DNA of 64,000 nucleotides. Origin: Mactromeris polynyma (taxonomy: Eukaryota; Mollusca; Bivalvia; Venerida; Mactridae). Shown here piece by piece: positions 48,401-61,590 of this stretch; position 1 is the first letter of the stretch, and each line of letters starts with the position of its first letter. The notes beneath the pieces are model-generated. The model had not been told where the DNA came from. It made no database searches and saw only the letters and a program-made list of their open reading frames with translations. The translations under genes were made by a program, and so were the position numbers. The stretch lies in contig JASFXZ010000014.1 of NCBI GenBank assembly GCA_032209605.1, positions 18,681,231 to 18,745,230 of the forward strand, written 5' to 3'.

Positions 48401-51400
48401 CGGAAATTAATGAAATTGTACAGGTATGATAAAATGACTTATTATGCTGCTTCTACTGCAGCTACTACTACTACAACAACTACAACTACAACTTCAGAGA
48501 TGTCATTGCACTAAACATAACATTTTTGTAACAAAAACAAAGTAGATGTTACACAAATTACATAATGTCACAATGCATATATAAACATATAAACATGTAT
48601 ATCAGAGTAACATAATGTCACAATGCATATATAAACATATAAACATGTATATCAGAGTAACATAATGTCACAATGCATATATAAACATATAAACATGTAT
48701 ATCAGTGTAACATAATGTCACAATGCATATATAAACATATAAACATGTATATCAGAGTAACATAATGTCACAATGCATATATAAACATATAAACATGTAT
48801 ATCAGTGTAACATAATGTCACAATGCATATATAAACATATAAACATGTATATCAGTGTAACATAATGTCACAATGCATATATAAACATATAAACATGTAT
48901 ATCAGTGTAACATAATGTCACAATGCATATATAAACATATAAACATGTATATCAGTGTAACATAATGTCACAATGCATATATAAACATATAAACATGTAT
49001 ATCAGTGTAACATAATGCCACAATGCATATATAAACATATAAACATGTATATCAGTGTAACATAATGTCACAATGCATATATAAACATATAAACATGTAT
49101 ATCAGAGTAACATAATGTCACAATGCATATATAAACATATAAACATGTATATCAGTGTAAATGTAAGCAGTAAGAGTGGGGAACTTTTTGTATTTTCACT
49201 TTTTGATTGCAGGAAATATGAAGAGGTGTTACCATGTATAGGAAGAGTATTGCCGACTGCCAACAGCGCCAGCGACTGGTACCTCAAACTGATATATGAC
49301 AAGACCATGGCAACAAGAATGTCTAAAAGTGTATGTGCCAGATTTCCATGTAAGTACATGTATTTCAAGATGTAGACGTGTTTGAGACATTTTATGTACA
49401 GTCAATATTTAGAGACAGGGTTTGTATTATGTGAATACATATGTATCATGCACCTGACTCATTTTCGCGGAACGGACATAACTTTGGTGTTTGTTGATCA
49501 CTAGTGCATCAGAGTCAGAGTGAAAAATTTGATTTATAGAATGACTTCATAACGTATGACTTTATTGCGTATAACTGCCGTGGTCGGAATTATACGTTGT
49601 GGAAATACTGCGACATTGAAATAATTATACGAGATTAACAATTTGATGCTCAGGGGAAGTAGACCATACGGTCTATTTGAGAGGGGGGGGGGGTCTAATT
49701 CTCCACTCTAGAACCAAGTATTTTGTCGTAATTCCGACAGTGGGAGTTACCAATGTTCCACTTCCGGGATTTATTAAAAATCCGAACAACAGTCTATTTC
49801 CCGGAACCCGGAACATTCGGGCTGTCAAATTCCCACCTTTTTAGTCTAAGTCCGCGTGTCCACCCATTGATTATTGCATATTGACGTCACGCGTGATTAT
49901 TATTAATACATTAATTTATTCATATCTTCCATCTGCTCTTAATTACTTTCTCTCCGTGACATTAATAATTTAACATATAATAAGCTTTCCATTGGGTAAC
50001 ATTTCGGTAACTATGAATATTTGGTGCTTATACTTATTCCAATGTCTTACCAACATCGAACAATGCAGCAGAATATTTTCAATGCAGATTTGAGATTTTC
50101 TGGAACCAAGTATGAAATATGACTTAGTGCGTGCGTACCCAAAAACGTAAGTCTTATCTGCCTACGCCAAACAAAGAGTCCCACAGTTTGCAGCGATAAT
50201 TGAAATAATAATATAATTACAATTCTAAATACATCTATACACGCCTGCGTCTCATTGGAACAACAACATTTGGGCTCATTGGCGCGAAAACGGTAGAATC
50301 ATTGGCACATTTTCAACGCATAACAAAATGTTGTTGTTCCAATGTGACGCAGGCGTGCTAAAGTGTGCTTGGTTGTTTTTAATGATCAAATGTGAATAAT
50401 TCTGTTACTTTTTAAATATTTCAGTTTTATCAAACTTAACTTGTGTAGAGAAAGACATGCCCGCCGTCGGTAAATGCATGCACTGGACAACAAAATCAGC
50501 TATAGATCGTTTCTTCGGCCAATTTGTACCGAATGAACCCTTGACCACACAGAAGAAAAAGATGGCGTCAATTTATGCTTGCATGTAAGCGCATTATTTA
50601 TGCAGATTTTTCTTTCTTTTATATAATTATCTGAATGCCTAGTGTAATTTACTAATTTCATTTAAAATTATTTCGTTTAGTTTCTACATAGCAGCGGTGT
50701 TTTAATAACAAGGAATGTCTCATAAAAAAATACTTGTCTCTTAACTGACCTAAAATTTACTCGCAAGGAACCCTTCCTTGCATATGTGGGGTGTTTAATT
50801 ATATTGTACCTCGCATTATAAATGTAATATATAGTACAATACACACACTTTTCTGGAATAACCCTCACTTATGTGTACACGATATTCGGAAAAATAAAAA
50901 AGAGCGCAAATGAGATTTGTGAAACATACATACACAGCGTTCTGTGTATCGTTGAGAAAAAATAAAACAACACTCATTTTTTTATGTAAAAGTTATAGCG
51001 TCCTATAAACTGTTCAGCGTCATCTATGAATGTTTGTCCATATTTCACCGACTGTGACATATGATAATGGAGTTCGACGTGTGCAACATAATCATTTACA
51101 GTGTCCATGTACTGCATACATTATGGTATCCATGTTTTGACGGGCGCTATGATAGCGATAGTCCATATATGTCTGTCAGAGCAATTTATAGCCTGCTTAC
51201 TTGGATATAGTGCAAGCTGGTGCGTGGAGGACAAATGGACAACGTGACATTTGTGTGCACATTACAGAAACATTCAGTTAGTTTTCTAGTTCAGTGGTAT
51301 TATTGAAGTTAATCTCTGGTTGTTTTCTGAACACAGACGGGTATCAGAGTTAACATATACAGTCCGACCTAATTTATTCGACAACCTTTTAGCATAACAC

Positions 51401-53406
51401 TATGTATTATCCGAAATAAAGATCGGGTCCCGGTGTATCTTCTTCCTCCATAGGCACGTCGAATTGATATGCTCTATTCAAAACCATGTACTATTCGAAA
51501 TAACCCGAACAACCGAACAACGATTGTAACCTTGACACGGATTGGTTAACCTTTCGATAAAGGGTACGTTACCTTACCGAAATCCACTGAATTTCGGTGA
51601 ATTTCGGTGAATTTACCGAAATCGATTTTGGATCTGGAGTGCCAATAAATCGTAACATCTCGGCATTTTCTATGTTGCACAACACATCTTAACATTCAAA
51701 TTGCGCCGACAATCTTTTTTCAAGATATTTCTTGTTAAGATTTTTATTGATGGTGAATCGGTCCATTAGACCAGCGTCATTACATGTTTCGTAACTCATA
51801 CGATTTTTTTTCAATCCCGCATTTATCTTAGAATTTCAGTTGCGACGGCTGGTTGCTTTCATAAGGAACTGTCATCTTGTTCAAAACCACATAGAAAATT
51901 AATGTACGACTTCTACATAATGATGAGCGGAAACTGCCGAGAAATAGCGGGAATACCCGAAACCACCACACGAGGTATGAGCCTGTTTTGTACGATATTG
52001 GAGTATGTACATTTATGCTATTTAAACAAATAATGGTCAGATGGTCATTGAAAGGATAACCTATTACCAAATAACATTAAACTGGCACTCATTAATCCTC
52101 ACCAGTCTGTTAATGCGCAATCGGCGTTCTCGTCGACCAGACACGGGATATGTATTAGTTGGCCTTCGTGTTTTGACGTTGCCAGTAGCATTATAATCAG
52201 ACAATTGATGAAATCCCTTCATGTCATATATCAAGCGAAATCTTAATTTGTAGCCTTTATAGTAATTAAATGTATTTCCAAATGTTGGTAGAATCTTTTT
52301 TAACGAATACATTTTGAAAGTTTACTATCAGCAATCATGGTAAAGATCACGAGTCCCGCGTTGCAATTTTCTTTGATGCCTTTTGACAAAAAAGTCATAT
52401 ATAGATATATTTGGCGGCAATTTTAAACTTAATGTCTGCCTCAAAGAAGTAAAGACAGAATAACTATGGCATTATAACATTGTCCTCAAGTTCGCTGTAG
52501 AAATGAACGCATTCTTGAATTCTCGTCCTGCAGTGTGAGAGAAGCGTAGCATGACGACATTAACAGTTCAAGGCTGGTGTTAATATATTTGAAATGATGT
52601 TTACACACTGAATTAAAGCTTACTTGCATTGAGAATTAAACATGTTCATACACCGAATTCACATCGAATTAAAACATGTTACTCACTGAAATGAACATGT
52701 TATTATCATTACATGTCTGAAATTGGTTACGTCAGACATTTCCAATCCATACTTGTGTTTGTGTCTTTACTGTGATATGAATGAACTGCATTGACAGGGA
52801 AACACAAGCACCTTTGTTACGACCCCAGTTTTGTAAAAAATCAGTTTTACATGAAAAGCATTAAAGTTCACAGAAATGTCATATTTCAACATTAAAATAC
52901 TTGCAACCAATGTACAAATAACGGTAAAACTTATTGTTTGAAAAATAAAATCCACGAAATGAAGATACGGTGTTTCAATAGCCATGTGATCCAATTGTAG
53001 CTCATGTTACATTAGTTTATAAATGCCAGGCGTGAATAAATGAATTCCCATCATCATTACAGTATTTGAACGTGTAGTGAAATGTTAATGAACGAATGAA
53101 TTAATGATTCGCGATGAATACATTCCTTCAAAATCATGTTTCTTCATTACAGAAGCGATGACTACCACTTTGGAAATATTATCTACGACTCAAAGCAATG
53201 ACAATGGTGTCGTTAATTCTGTGAACGAACTGCGTGCGGACAACAACTCCACCTCACAGTCAGCACCGAAAGTGTCCGGTCGCCATTCCACAAACAACAA
53301 TGTGACACCTTCTACTACATATCGTAGGAATGGGGCGACTACGATTATTAGTGACTTTATAATAGCATTCACATTATGTTGTGCATGTGTTGTCTTTTTA
53401 TTTTAA
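42403..53406 (+). CDS. secreted 10-Cys protein with probable GPI anchor, unknown family
   Basis: I see five exons with consistent phases: 42403-42598, 49213-49349, 50425-50584, 51832-51974 and 53153-53406, giving at least 296 codons. The 5' end is incomplete: the first exon needs one base from an upstream exon (candidate at 40159-40207), or translation starts at ATG 42432. A hydrophobic stretch (TLIIIVECMLCYCVAQQ) is a likely signal peptide. The ectodomain has ten cysteines (MDMCQRQ, YIRDWC, EVLPCIG, SVCARF, NLTCVEK, GKCMHW, YACIS, AGCFH, SSCSK, GNCRE), looks helical and matches no family I know. A Thr/Ser/Asn-rich stalk follows, then a hydrophobic C-terminal tail (ISDFIIAFTLCCACVVFLF) after NGAT, as in GPI-anchor signals. 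A single-pass membrane anchor is the alternative. Candidate polyadenylation signal AATAAA at 53661. Confidence 0.75.
42611..42793 (-). repeat. family P MITE, inverted, first intron of the GPI-type gene
   Basis: CAGTAATACATCAATACTAAG to GGAGGTTTTACTG, with TA at the left. Starts 12 bp after the exon ends. Confidence 0.85.
43266..43390. repeat. two-tier palindrome
   Basis: The outer arms CATCGGCCAATATCGGTACA and the complement of TGACCGATATTGGCCAATGT enclose a second hairpin, AGATCGGTC with GACCGATCT. It could be a small MITE or a structured RNA if transcribed; it sits in an intron. Confidence 0.7.
43400..46600. other. intron sequence, nothing supported
   Basis: AT-rich, with a short repeat copy at about 44686-44750 (inverse of 6289-6350), a run of 15 C at 45132-45146 and a weak family P scrap at about 46160-46200. 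No coding exon found. Confidence 0.4.
46600..48550. other. intron sequence with two repeats
   Basis: Holds a family P MITE (47470-47636), a tRNA-like SINE head (about 48041-48120, B box GGTTTGAACCCC) and a small ACT/ACA microsatellite at 48452-48495. No exon seen. Confidence 0.45.
47470..47636 (+). repeat. family P MITE
   Basis: CAGTAAACCTCACTTAAAGAC onward, with the core CAATTTTCAAGTCTGTTTTC and GGTGGTCTTATTATTTT. TA precedes the left end. The right TIR is lost. Confidence 0.8.
48561..49160. repeat. minisatellite, 12 x 50 bp
   Basis: Exactly twelve units of 50 bp beginning CATAATGTCACAATGCATAT and ending ATCAGWGTAA. The only variation I see is A/T in the AGAGTAA/AGTGTAA end (copies 1, 2, 4 and 11 have A) and one T to C in copy 10. 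It ends 52 bp before the exon at 49213. Confidence 0.95.
50238..50359. repeat. palindromic MITE, about 34-bp arms
   Basis: ACGCCTGCGTCTCATTGGAA at the left and the complement of TTCCAATGTGACGCAGGCGT at the right, continuing through AACAACAACATTT. About 122 bp, 65 bp upstream of the exon at 50425. Confidence 0.85.
51510..51738 (+). repeat. interspersed repeat R1, partial
   Basis: Shares AACCGAACAACGATTGTAAC, GAATTTACCGAAATCG, CATCTCGGCATTTTCTATG and CAAATTGCGCCGAC with the other R1 copies. Lies about 95 bp upstream of the exon at 51832. Confidence 0.8.
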
Positions 53407-53699
53407 GATTAAACGGGACTATGAACTTGAACTTCTGAAGATATATTAAACACGGACACGAATCGTGATATGTCCATGAAAAGGATGAATTCTAGTGCAT
53501 TTATACATTATGTGCGACTTTTTTGTGTTTGGTTCTCTGAACGTGTACTTTTATGTTATCTGTATGTAATGAAATAACAAGAAACGTGGATTTCCCTGAA
53601 AATCTATGAGTTCGACTCGGTATCTCCGAATACATTATGTACGTGTAGACTCTATTTCTAAATAAAACCACAGATATACATGTATATATTTATATGTCC

Positions 53700-55990
53700 G
53701 TGATAAAACTAAAAACCTTCCTCATATTCAAATTACAATTTTATTTTTTACTGATAAAAAGTTTCATTTATGATATTATCAACAATGACCTCGGACGTCA
53801 CCCACACAAAACTTACATTCCTACTTGGATAAATTCAATAGATCCTGAGACCCATATATTGGTCCAGATAGATCTAACAAGTTTTGAGGGGGGGGTGGGG
53901 GAACGCTGTAAAACTTGAATAAACATGATCACGGAAATATAACATGGGACATATAAACGGTTAATAATAATTATCAGACAAATTTACCCGTTTAGATTCT
54001 AAAACCCAATGAAACGATATGCGGGGTACATGTGGGGGTCAACAAAACTGCCTACAATTACTTAGTTGTACATGGTGACAGATGACCTTATAAACAAAAT
54101 ACAAGACAAGACTCCTGTGATTTATACCAATCTCGATGACAACTTACTTTACACATCAAAGAATTATGTTATATAAACTGTTTCATTTGTTACCGACAGT
54201 TTGAAGGATAAAATGTAAGTATGCGATTCTGTGAAATGAATTATGCATGAGCCCGATCCACTAAGATTGAGCTGTTGTAATAATGTGACACAGGAGTTTG
54301 TTTATAAACAAAGGGCATTTGATCGCCCCTTCATATTACACGTATAACTCAAATTCGCTATTTCTTTCATTATCGTGTTTACCTAAATATCGAGTATAGG
54401 GGTGTTGTGTAGAACCTATTCATCCGTTCATAATTGAAAATATGATTTAGACAACCTGCCCACCATATACCCAACATAATGGATAAATCGAAAATGAAAG
54501 TCTTATCGAATTGGGTTTATATATACATTGTATATATATATTACACAAAAGGCAATAACATTGTAATATTCGCCTGTGATATATCGAGTGTAATGTAACA
54601 ATCGGCCAGGGTATCGGATCATGTAATATTATTAGTCACACCATATATGGGCAAACAAACAACAAGACGATGAAGAGATATAATGGAATGTGGTTTATTG
54701 AAAAAGAAAATCAATCACAGAACTACAGTAAATATATGTAAAATGTGACAACAGGAAACTATTACAGAAGTAATGGTAACATGCATACATGTATTTAGCC
54801 TCCTGAGAAATTTAAAAAGAGATCGTGTTTTACAGAACTATAACACATCTTAAATAAAAAATTTAGTGCTAACAATACATTAATCAGATTCTAAAGTTGA
54901 AATGAATGCTAGAATTCTTACTGACTTTTTTGAATATTTAAAATAATTAAAATTTTGTTGCAGACATATAATTCATTTTAAATATATTTTAATTATATTT
55001 TAGTAGTTATGCTGTGAAACATTGCATAATCTTCATGAAATTCAAAGAACCTTACTCCTTTCTTAAGAGACAATTTTTCCTGCTACCCAGAGTGGTCTTA
55101 TAAGACAGGTTTGATAGTATATGATCAGACATACAAATGGTTATACGATGGGTAGAGATAAAACTGTGCCGGTGGTTTAACTTCAGGTGAGAAATAAAGA
55201 TGTGCAATAAAACCTGTTTGATTGTTGCTCTCATTACAGTGAAGTTCTTCAAAGTAAGAAATATTGTACATAATAAGAATTTGTTTCTGGAAAAAACCAT
55301 ATGTATCTTGCCCCCCCCCCCACACACACCTAAAGGGCCATATCTCTGCCAAAAAATCTGACCAAAAAATGTGTGACAATGCACAACTAGGCATTTAGGA
55401 GAACAAGAACAGACTAACTTTGTGACATCCAGACAGACAGACAAATGGACAGCATCATCAATATTTCCCCTCACCACTATGTGGGGCGAAGACAATACTA
55501 TTCAGTAAGAGGATTGAACACTGAGGCACTGGATATTGCACAAGTTCACATGGTTAAATAGTCAATGTTGAAGAAACATTAACAAGAACTTATTTCTGCA
55601 GTACACAGGTATATTGCCACTATCTGATATAAGCAGCTGCCCTAAAACACTGGCCTCTATACCATATGATGGATAATAAACCCCTGCATTAACAAATACA
55701 TTTGCTCCTCGTAACTTCCATAGACAAACAATATATACATTTGTATTACAGTTAATGACAATGATAAAGATACACGTATTACAAAAAAGACTGTGAAATA
55801 TTTATCTCAATGTTTTTGAATTTCACATAGTTGTAAAGACTTATTGCACATCACATTCAAAACAACTGATGCTGCAGTTCAAATGTTTCCTCCATACTGA
55901 AACCAGTCTGTCAGCACAAGGGGCTAATTGCACAGGTAATATACAACAGTGACACCAGGTGAAACAAAATGGTTACACTGAAACTATTGA
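53700..55990. other. intergenic between convergent genes
   Basis: Contains MITE R2 copy 2 (54344-54520) and a CA/C-rich simple stretch at 55311-55330. The 147-residue minus frame at 55052-55495 looks like non-coding repeat sequence. No gene is supported. Confidence 0.45.
54344..54520. repeat. MITE family R2, copy 2
   Basis: ATAACTCAAATTCGCTATTT to CGAATTGGGTTTAT, 177 bp, matching copies at 2686 and 61591. Confidence 0.85.
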
Positions 55991-55996
55991 ACGGAC

Positions 55997-58900
55997 TTAT
56001 ATTTCCACTCCATCTATGTAACAAATAGTGTCTTGATGTTCTATGATGTCAGGTAAATCTGGGGCCACAGTTTCTCTAGGGACTGAGGTTACCCTGTAAG
56101 ATTTGGGGCTTAAGACAAATCCCTTGAAATCCCCATCTAATTCAGTTTCTCCATGAAGTTTGAAACATGTTTGAAACAATATATGAGAAGCAAACAGGAA
56201 CAACTGTATATCCACAAGACTTTCTCCAGGACAAGCTCGGAGACCTTCACCAAACGGGAGATACTGGTCAGGAATGTGTAGAGCTCCATCTTTGATAAAT
56301 CTGAAATTAAACAGGCATATTATTTGTAGCCATTACGGAACTCAACTCAAGCATTTCCCACATTATCCTATGCTGAATTACTCAAAATAATTTGAACTCT
56401 AGGTATAGAGTAGTTTCCCTTCATCACCAAATTAAATACATAAAGTTAACAATATGATTATTGTTCATTATTAAAAAATGTCCTACAATGGGATTTCTGA
56501 AAGTTTGCAACTCAAGAATACACATAAATATTATCAGCTTTGACAAACTTTATGAAGTAATTAAGAATGGCATGACAAAATATACAATACAAGAGGGCTT
56601 ATAAATTTGCTCACACAAGTAATACTGATTAGGGGCTTTTGTGTGCTATGTACGGACACCAGATCACTCTTGACAAAGGCAGTTTTCTGTAAGTAAGTCA
56701 TCAGATGATCATTGCCATTTTTTTCCCCATAGCATTTTAAATTCTGACTGTGGCTTTCAGAAGATATTTTTGATTTTTTTTTTGGTTCCCACGAAACCAC
56801 ATTTTTTTATATGTTGTGTTTAATATTAAGAATATTGATAAAGGACCATCCCAATACTGTTTCAGTGAAATTGAGTACGATTGTCCCAACAGTTTCTGGG
56901 GAGATGTAATTTAAAGCAAATATTGATGGCAGGGATTGGTTGCTGATACAACATAACAGAAATGCACCAATCATGAAAGTCCATCATTCAGCTCAGGAGA
57001 TCTAAATCCAACAGAACGCACTAACCTGATTGGTCACAGATTTTGAACTTACCTGTCTGGATCAAATTTCATTGGTTGTTTCCAATACTTGGCATCATGA
57101 TGTACGCTCCAAATATTGAGAAGTATAACTGTGTCCTTAGGTAACTCATATCCTAAAACATAACAACACAAAATGTGACATGTATGTTGAGAATCTTAAT
57201 GGACCGTTTTCCTTCCATGTTAAATAGGTATTTGGAATGGCTTAGTTACCCCATTACATAACACTAGGACCGAGTGAGTTACCGGTACATTTATTGTAGG
57301 CCAAAATATATGACGGCAACTTGAAGTAAATGTTATCATTACTTGTTCATGAACTGTACAGGTGACCCTCAAAATATGTAAATTTTACATGTAATCATTG
57401 TAGAGAGCTGATAAACATGCTGTTTTTCAACATCTACATTCTGTACATTAACAAGGTGTCAAGTCTTATGCAATGTATTAATTTAAAAAATGTACTCACA
57501 ATTAGAAATTACAGGAGTTTATTGTCACAAAGATAGTCATATAACAGTCATAGTTTAACAAATCTAGTTTGTAATATATTCTGAGGCTTAACAAATAATA
57601 TACTAATGTGAAAAAGATGCAGTGGCCTGGAGTAGAACCCCGGACTCAGGGTCTGAATGTTTGAATCCTACCATGGGCGAGATTCTATTGCTGTCTTCAA
57701 AATCCCTGCATTAGTTGCAAGGTACTTGTTAAGTAACCCATGAGCAATCATCAAATATGGCCAACATAAAATGTAAGAAGGTGTTTCACAATTGATGAAA
57801 TATAATACTGTAAGTCCTTTTTTTCGTGAGTTTTTTTTTTTTCGCTTCTCGTGAATTAAATATGTGTTCATCACCATTTCTGAACATCTCAGCAAGGAAC
57901 TCACGAAAATGAAAACTCACAAAAAAAAAATGGAAATTCGCGAAATAATGTGCCCATGAAAATAAAGACTTTTGGAGTAACATCTTCTACATGACTTTTC
58001 CATGAAGACATCTGTATTCTACTCATTTAGGCTTGAAGAATGTGTACCAAAAGTTACCCATGAAAGACAACTCATCTATGGTTGTATGTGGATATAGAAA
58101 TGGCATGACAGTTGCCAGTCTATGTGTCTCCATGATGACAGCACATGTATATGGAAGATATGGCTGGTCAGAAAGTTTCGGCAACCTGTCTTCACCAACC
58201 ACTGACACAAGTTCAGCATACACCTAAAATATGAAATAATTAGTTGGGTACTTGATTGCTTTTAAAAAATGCATTTAATGCAAACAAATCCTTCTCAGAA
58301 TTTCAAAACACGTAATAATGATGCCATATGAAGAAATTCACATTTCATTCATTGCATGTTCTGAAATTCAAGTAATTGCTGATTTTTATATACATTGCCA
58401 AATTAGTGCATACCATCTGTACATATGGTAAAACATAAGCAATTAGTACTACAATGCAGACTTTCATATATGATAAAATAATTGCAATTTCAACAATAAT
58501 TGAAACAGTTTGGAATTGTTTTCTAGAAAATAGCAACATTTAGTATAAGGCAAATATATCGAGCACAACTTCTAATGCAACATTTGGGAAATGTTCATTT
58601 GCTTCAACGCAAAATGTCCAAAACATACGATGAATCACAATATAGATATAGCAATACCTTATCTTGTACATGGGGAAAGCTGGATACATATAACACAAGC
58701 CATAGAAGGGTAGACGACAGCTGTCTGTACCCAGAACCACATAGTTCTACAAATAAGGAGTCCAGCTCATCTTGGTCCAACTCTCCCATATCATCGTATC
58801 TTTCCAACATAATCTACAACAGAATAAACTAACAGTAAATATCTTGAAGAACAAGATACAGTGTTTGACATACAACTTTTAATTCAATTCAATGATATAC

Positions 58901-61122
58901 TGAATTTAGGTATGTGTGGTGATAAAAAAACAAGAAGGCCATGATGGCCCAGGCTGTATCGCTCAACCAAAATTGACTTCAATCTTATTAAGACAAAATA
59001 CTCTGACCAATTTTCATACAGAGTAGGTACACAATGTGACATTTGGATGGGCAGGGGTAAAACTTGATCCCCTATCGCCATAGTTTGAATGGCGGGGACA
59101 TGACAATATAATGTTCCGATATTTATCAAGGCATTAATAGTACAGAAATAGAATTACCATGCAAACTCTCCTAAGCAACACACCTTGAGAGATGCAATAT
59201 TTAGTCATTGTTGTAAGGATGTTGCTCCAGAGAGGTTAAATTAATACTAAATTCGTTCAACATGGAAATACGTTCATAATACCTGAACAGGAGAAATAAG
59301 TAAGAGTGATCAAAGAACAGATTTAAGGATAAGCAGTATAAATGTACACAGAGGATTAACTTACCAAGCCATGATCTACAACATCACATATAATGTCTGG
59401 ATTGAAACAATCTTTATGTCTACAAACAAATAACAACAATAATTAATCAATGATCAAACTCGTATCATGTCAACAAAAAGAATGTGAATGGTTCACTCAT
59501 GCACAGGTATATCATGACACACAATAAAAGAGTTGTGTTATTTCATGTATAATAGACCGATAAATAAATAAATCTTAAATCAGGTCAAATAAAAGCAAGT
59601 TTTATCTGTTTTAAGCCCCTAGTATTTATACTTATAGTTCTGGGCTGATACCTGGCTAACTGATCATTTTTAGTTTTGTATAAAGCCCCTCCCAGTTTGT
59701 CATTTTTTCCTGTGCATCATTTTGTGCATTTATGTTTTGCACCCCTCCAATCTTCATTTTTTATTTTATTTTGTAACCTAGGTATCTGTTTGTTGGGGAC
59801 TAGTAATTATAGTTGACAATTCACTTGCTCTAAATTTGTAACGCTGGTTATGAAACATTAGTTGAAAATTACCATACCTATTCACAATGTCTCGTTGATA
59901 CTCAAACTGAAGTTGTGTACGTTCAAAGAACTCCATTGTGCTTTGTTGGCGAAAACCACCAAATAAAGGAACACTTAAGTTCGGCCATTTTTGATGAATC
60001 TCGTAAGCTCTCATCTGAAATGTCTTCCAAATTTCTAAGAAATTTTCATCAGTAGCAGTGTACAGCTTGCCGTTCACAATATATAACATCAGTCGCAGAA
60101 ATGTTGATTCAAAGATTGGCTCAAGATCCAGCGGCGAATTTTGTCCCAAAATATGAAACACAAGTTTCTGGACTTCACTGACCACTATATTCTCCAGTAT
60201 ATCTGTACAGCATAAACTGTCCAAACTATGTAAAACAAAATCCTTCTTTATCTTATATTTCTCACTTAATTCAGAGAAACAGGTGCCTGTAATAAAAATG
60301 TACTATTATATACATGTACTGATGAAGGAATATGGAAGGGGAGAGAATCTCCTGTGAGCTAGGGTAACTGCAGTTTTACCGAAACAGAGTTGCAGTACTT
60401 TTGCCCTTTAACCACTCAATTAATAATCAATTTGACTATAATTTCCCCATCCACTAAAATATGTATGAAAACTATAAAATAATCAAAATTAACAAAATGT
60501 TACTGAAAAGACAACATTGTATAGCATATAGATTGAAAAGCAATAAGCTTCATCTAAATATAACGAGCCTGTTATGCACTTGTAGAACAACACTGGTTTC
60601 AAGAGAACTACTTAAAATCTTTGTCAGAATACAATATCAAATGGCTATAATAGATTGTTTCATTTATTCATAGCAAAGTCATAGTTAAATTATAAAGCAT
60701 AGCAAAATAGATGACCGATGGTTTAAACAATGCTTATTCTTTGATTTTTTTACGAATTCTGCATCAAACTTACCACCATCTCGGGTGCCATTGAAAAATG
60801 CATGAGGAAGAAATCCTTGCGGTCGACCACAAAGTTTTGGAGAATTCTTCACAAGGGCTTCAATGATTCCTTCATGCGAACACACAACCACGGCTTTCTG
60901 TTTTCCAAGTTTAATACTGTAAACATTTCCGTACTTTTCTTTCAGTGTCGATAAATGGATATGTGGTATACTGCGCAAAATGTTGTTGTTGCCAATAAAA
61001 GGAAAACTGTATGGGCCAACAGGAAAGTCTTTTATTCTATTCTTCCAGAGATAAATAACACTCAAAATAAAGACAATAAGAAGGAGAAATAGTTTGTCCA
61101 CATTCAAACTTATTGACCACAT
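55997..61122 (-). CDS. cytochrome P450, complete, seven exons
   Basis: A microsomal haem monooxygenase of clan 2 type, 512 residues. Exons (minus): 60774-61122, 59878-60286, 59365-59419, 58658-58813, 58058-58223, 57053-57152, 55997-56300. All borders are GT-AG with matching phases and sum to 1539 nt. An N-terminal anchor (LFLLLIVFILSVIYLW) is followed by a Pro-rich hinge (FPVGPYSFPFIGN). The I-helix region is at about 290-310. The K-helix ExxR is ETHR at 355-358, and KFDPDR lies at about 405-412. The haem loop FGEGLRACPG is at 428-437 with Cys435. The I-helix (A/G)Gx(D/E)TT motif reads SGYRQL at about 298-303, so the acidic-Thr pair used for oxygen activation is missing. The substrate cannot be predicted. 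Haem binding should be intact, but the chemistry may be unusual. Confidence 0.95.
57808..57982. repeat. small palindromic element in a P450 intron
   Basis: ACTGTAAGTCCTTTTTTTCG at the left and AATAAAGACTTTTGGAGTAA at the right are roughly complementary, with further complementary CTCACGAAAATG-like motifs between. Confidence 0.45.
58910..59110. repeat. possible dispersed repeat in a P450 intron
   Basis: Contains AAGGCCATGATGGCCCAGGC followed by GTATCGCTCA, a wording that I recall from non-coding repeats in molluscan genomes. No second copy in the window, so weak. Confidence 0.3.
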
Positions 61123-61590
61123 TGTCCAAGAAACACAATTTAAATGTGTAATTGTCAGACTCCTTTATCACTGTTCAAACACAAACTGAAAATAGATATA
61201 TACAATCATGTATATCAGAACCTTACAGAAATTTATAAAATCAATAGCATTCATACACAACACCAGCAAGTAAATTGTTAAAGTAAGTTTTAAACAACGT
61301 AAAAAATGTACGTGCTTAAATTAAATAAGCCAATTTAAAGCATTGACATAATTGGCACCAACAAATGGGTCACACTTAAAGAAACAATGGGGCCTCATAT
61401 TTCCTCTGTAGTAGAAATTCACCAAGTACAATGAATTAATATTTATTTTAAATTTTTCGCACTTGTGTTGATTATCAATGAGCATTATAAGATAGGTCAG
61501 AATGATGCAATCTCTCAACTGTGACCATGCAAATATGTTGTTTGAATGGAATTAAATGTTAGAGTCCATTTTGTTTAGTCACTTAGGGGT

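Noticed and set aside
48561..49160. CRISPR-like array
   Set aside because: Units are contiguous 50-bp repeats without spacers, in a eukaryotic intron: a minisatellite.
51840..51974. using the nearer acceptor (ATTTCAG at 51833-51839) for the fourth exon of the GPI-type gene
   Set aside because: It breaks the reading frame with the preceding exon; the AG eight bases upstream keeps it and joins correctly to the last exon.
53153..53200. direct join of the exon ending 50584 to the exon at 53153
   Set aside because: Gives a stop after about 16 residues and loses the stalk and anchor; the intermediate exon at 51832-51974 resolves the phase.
55052..55495. 147-residue minus-strand protein
   Set aside because: No domain or splice context. 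The sequence has the look of non-coding repeat, including a C/CA simple tract.
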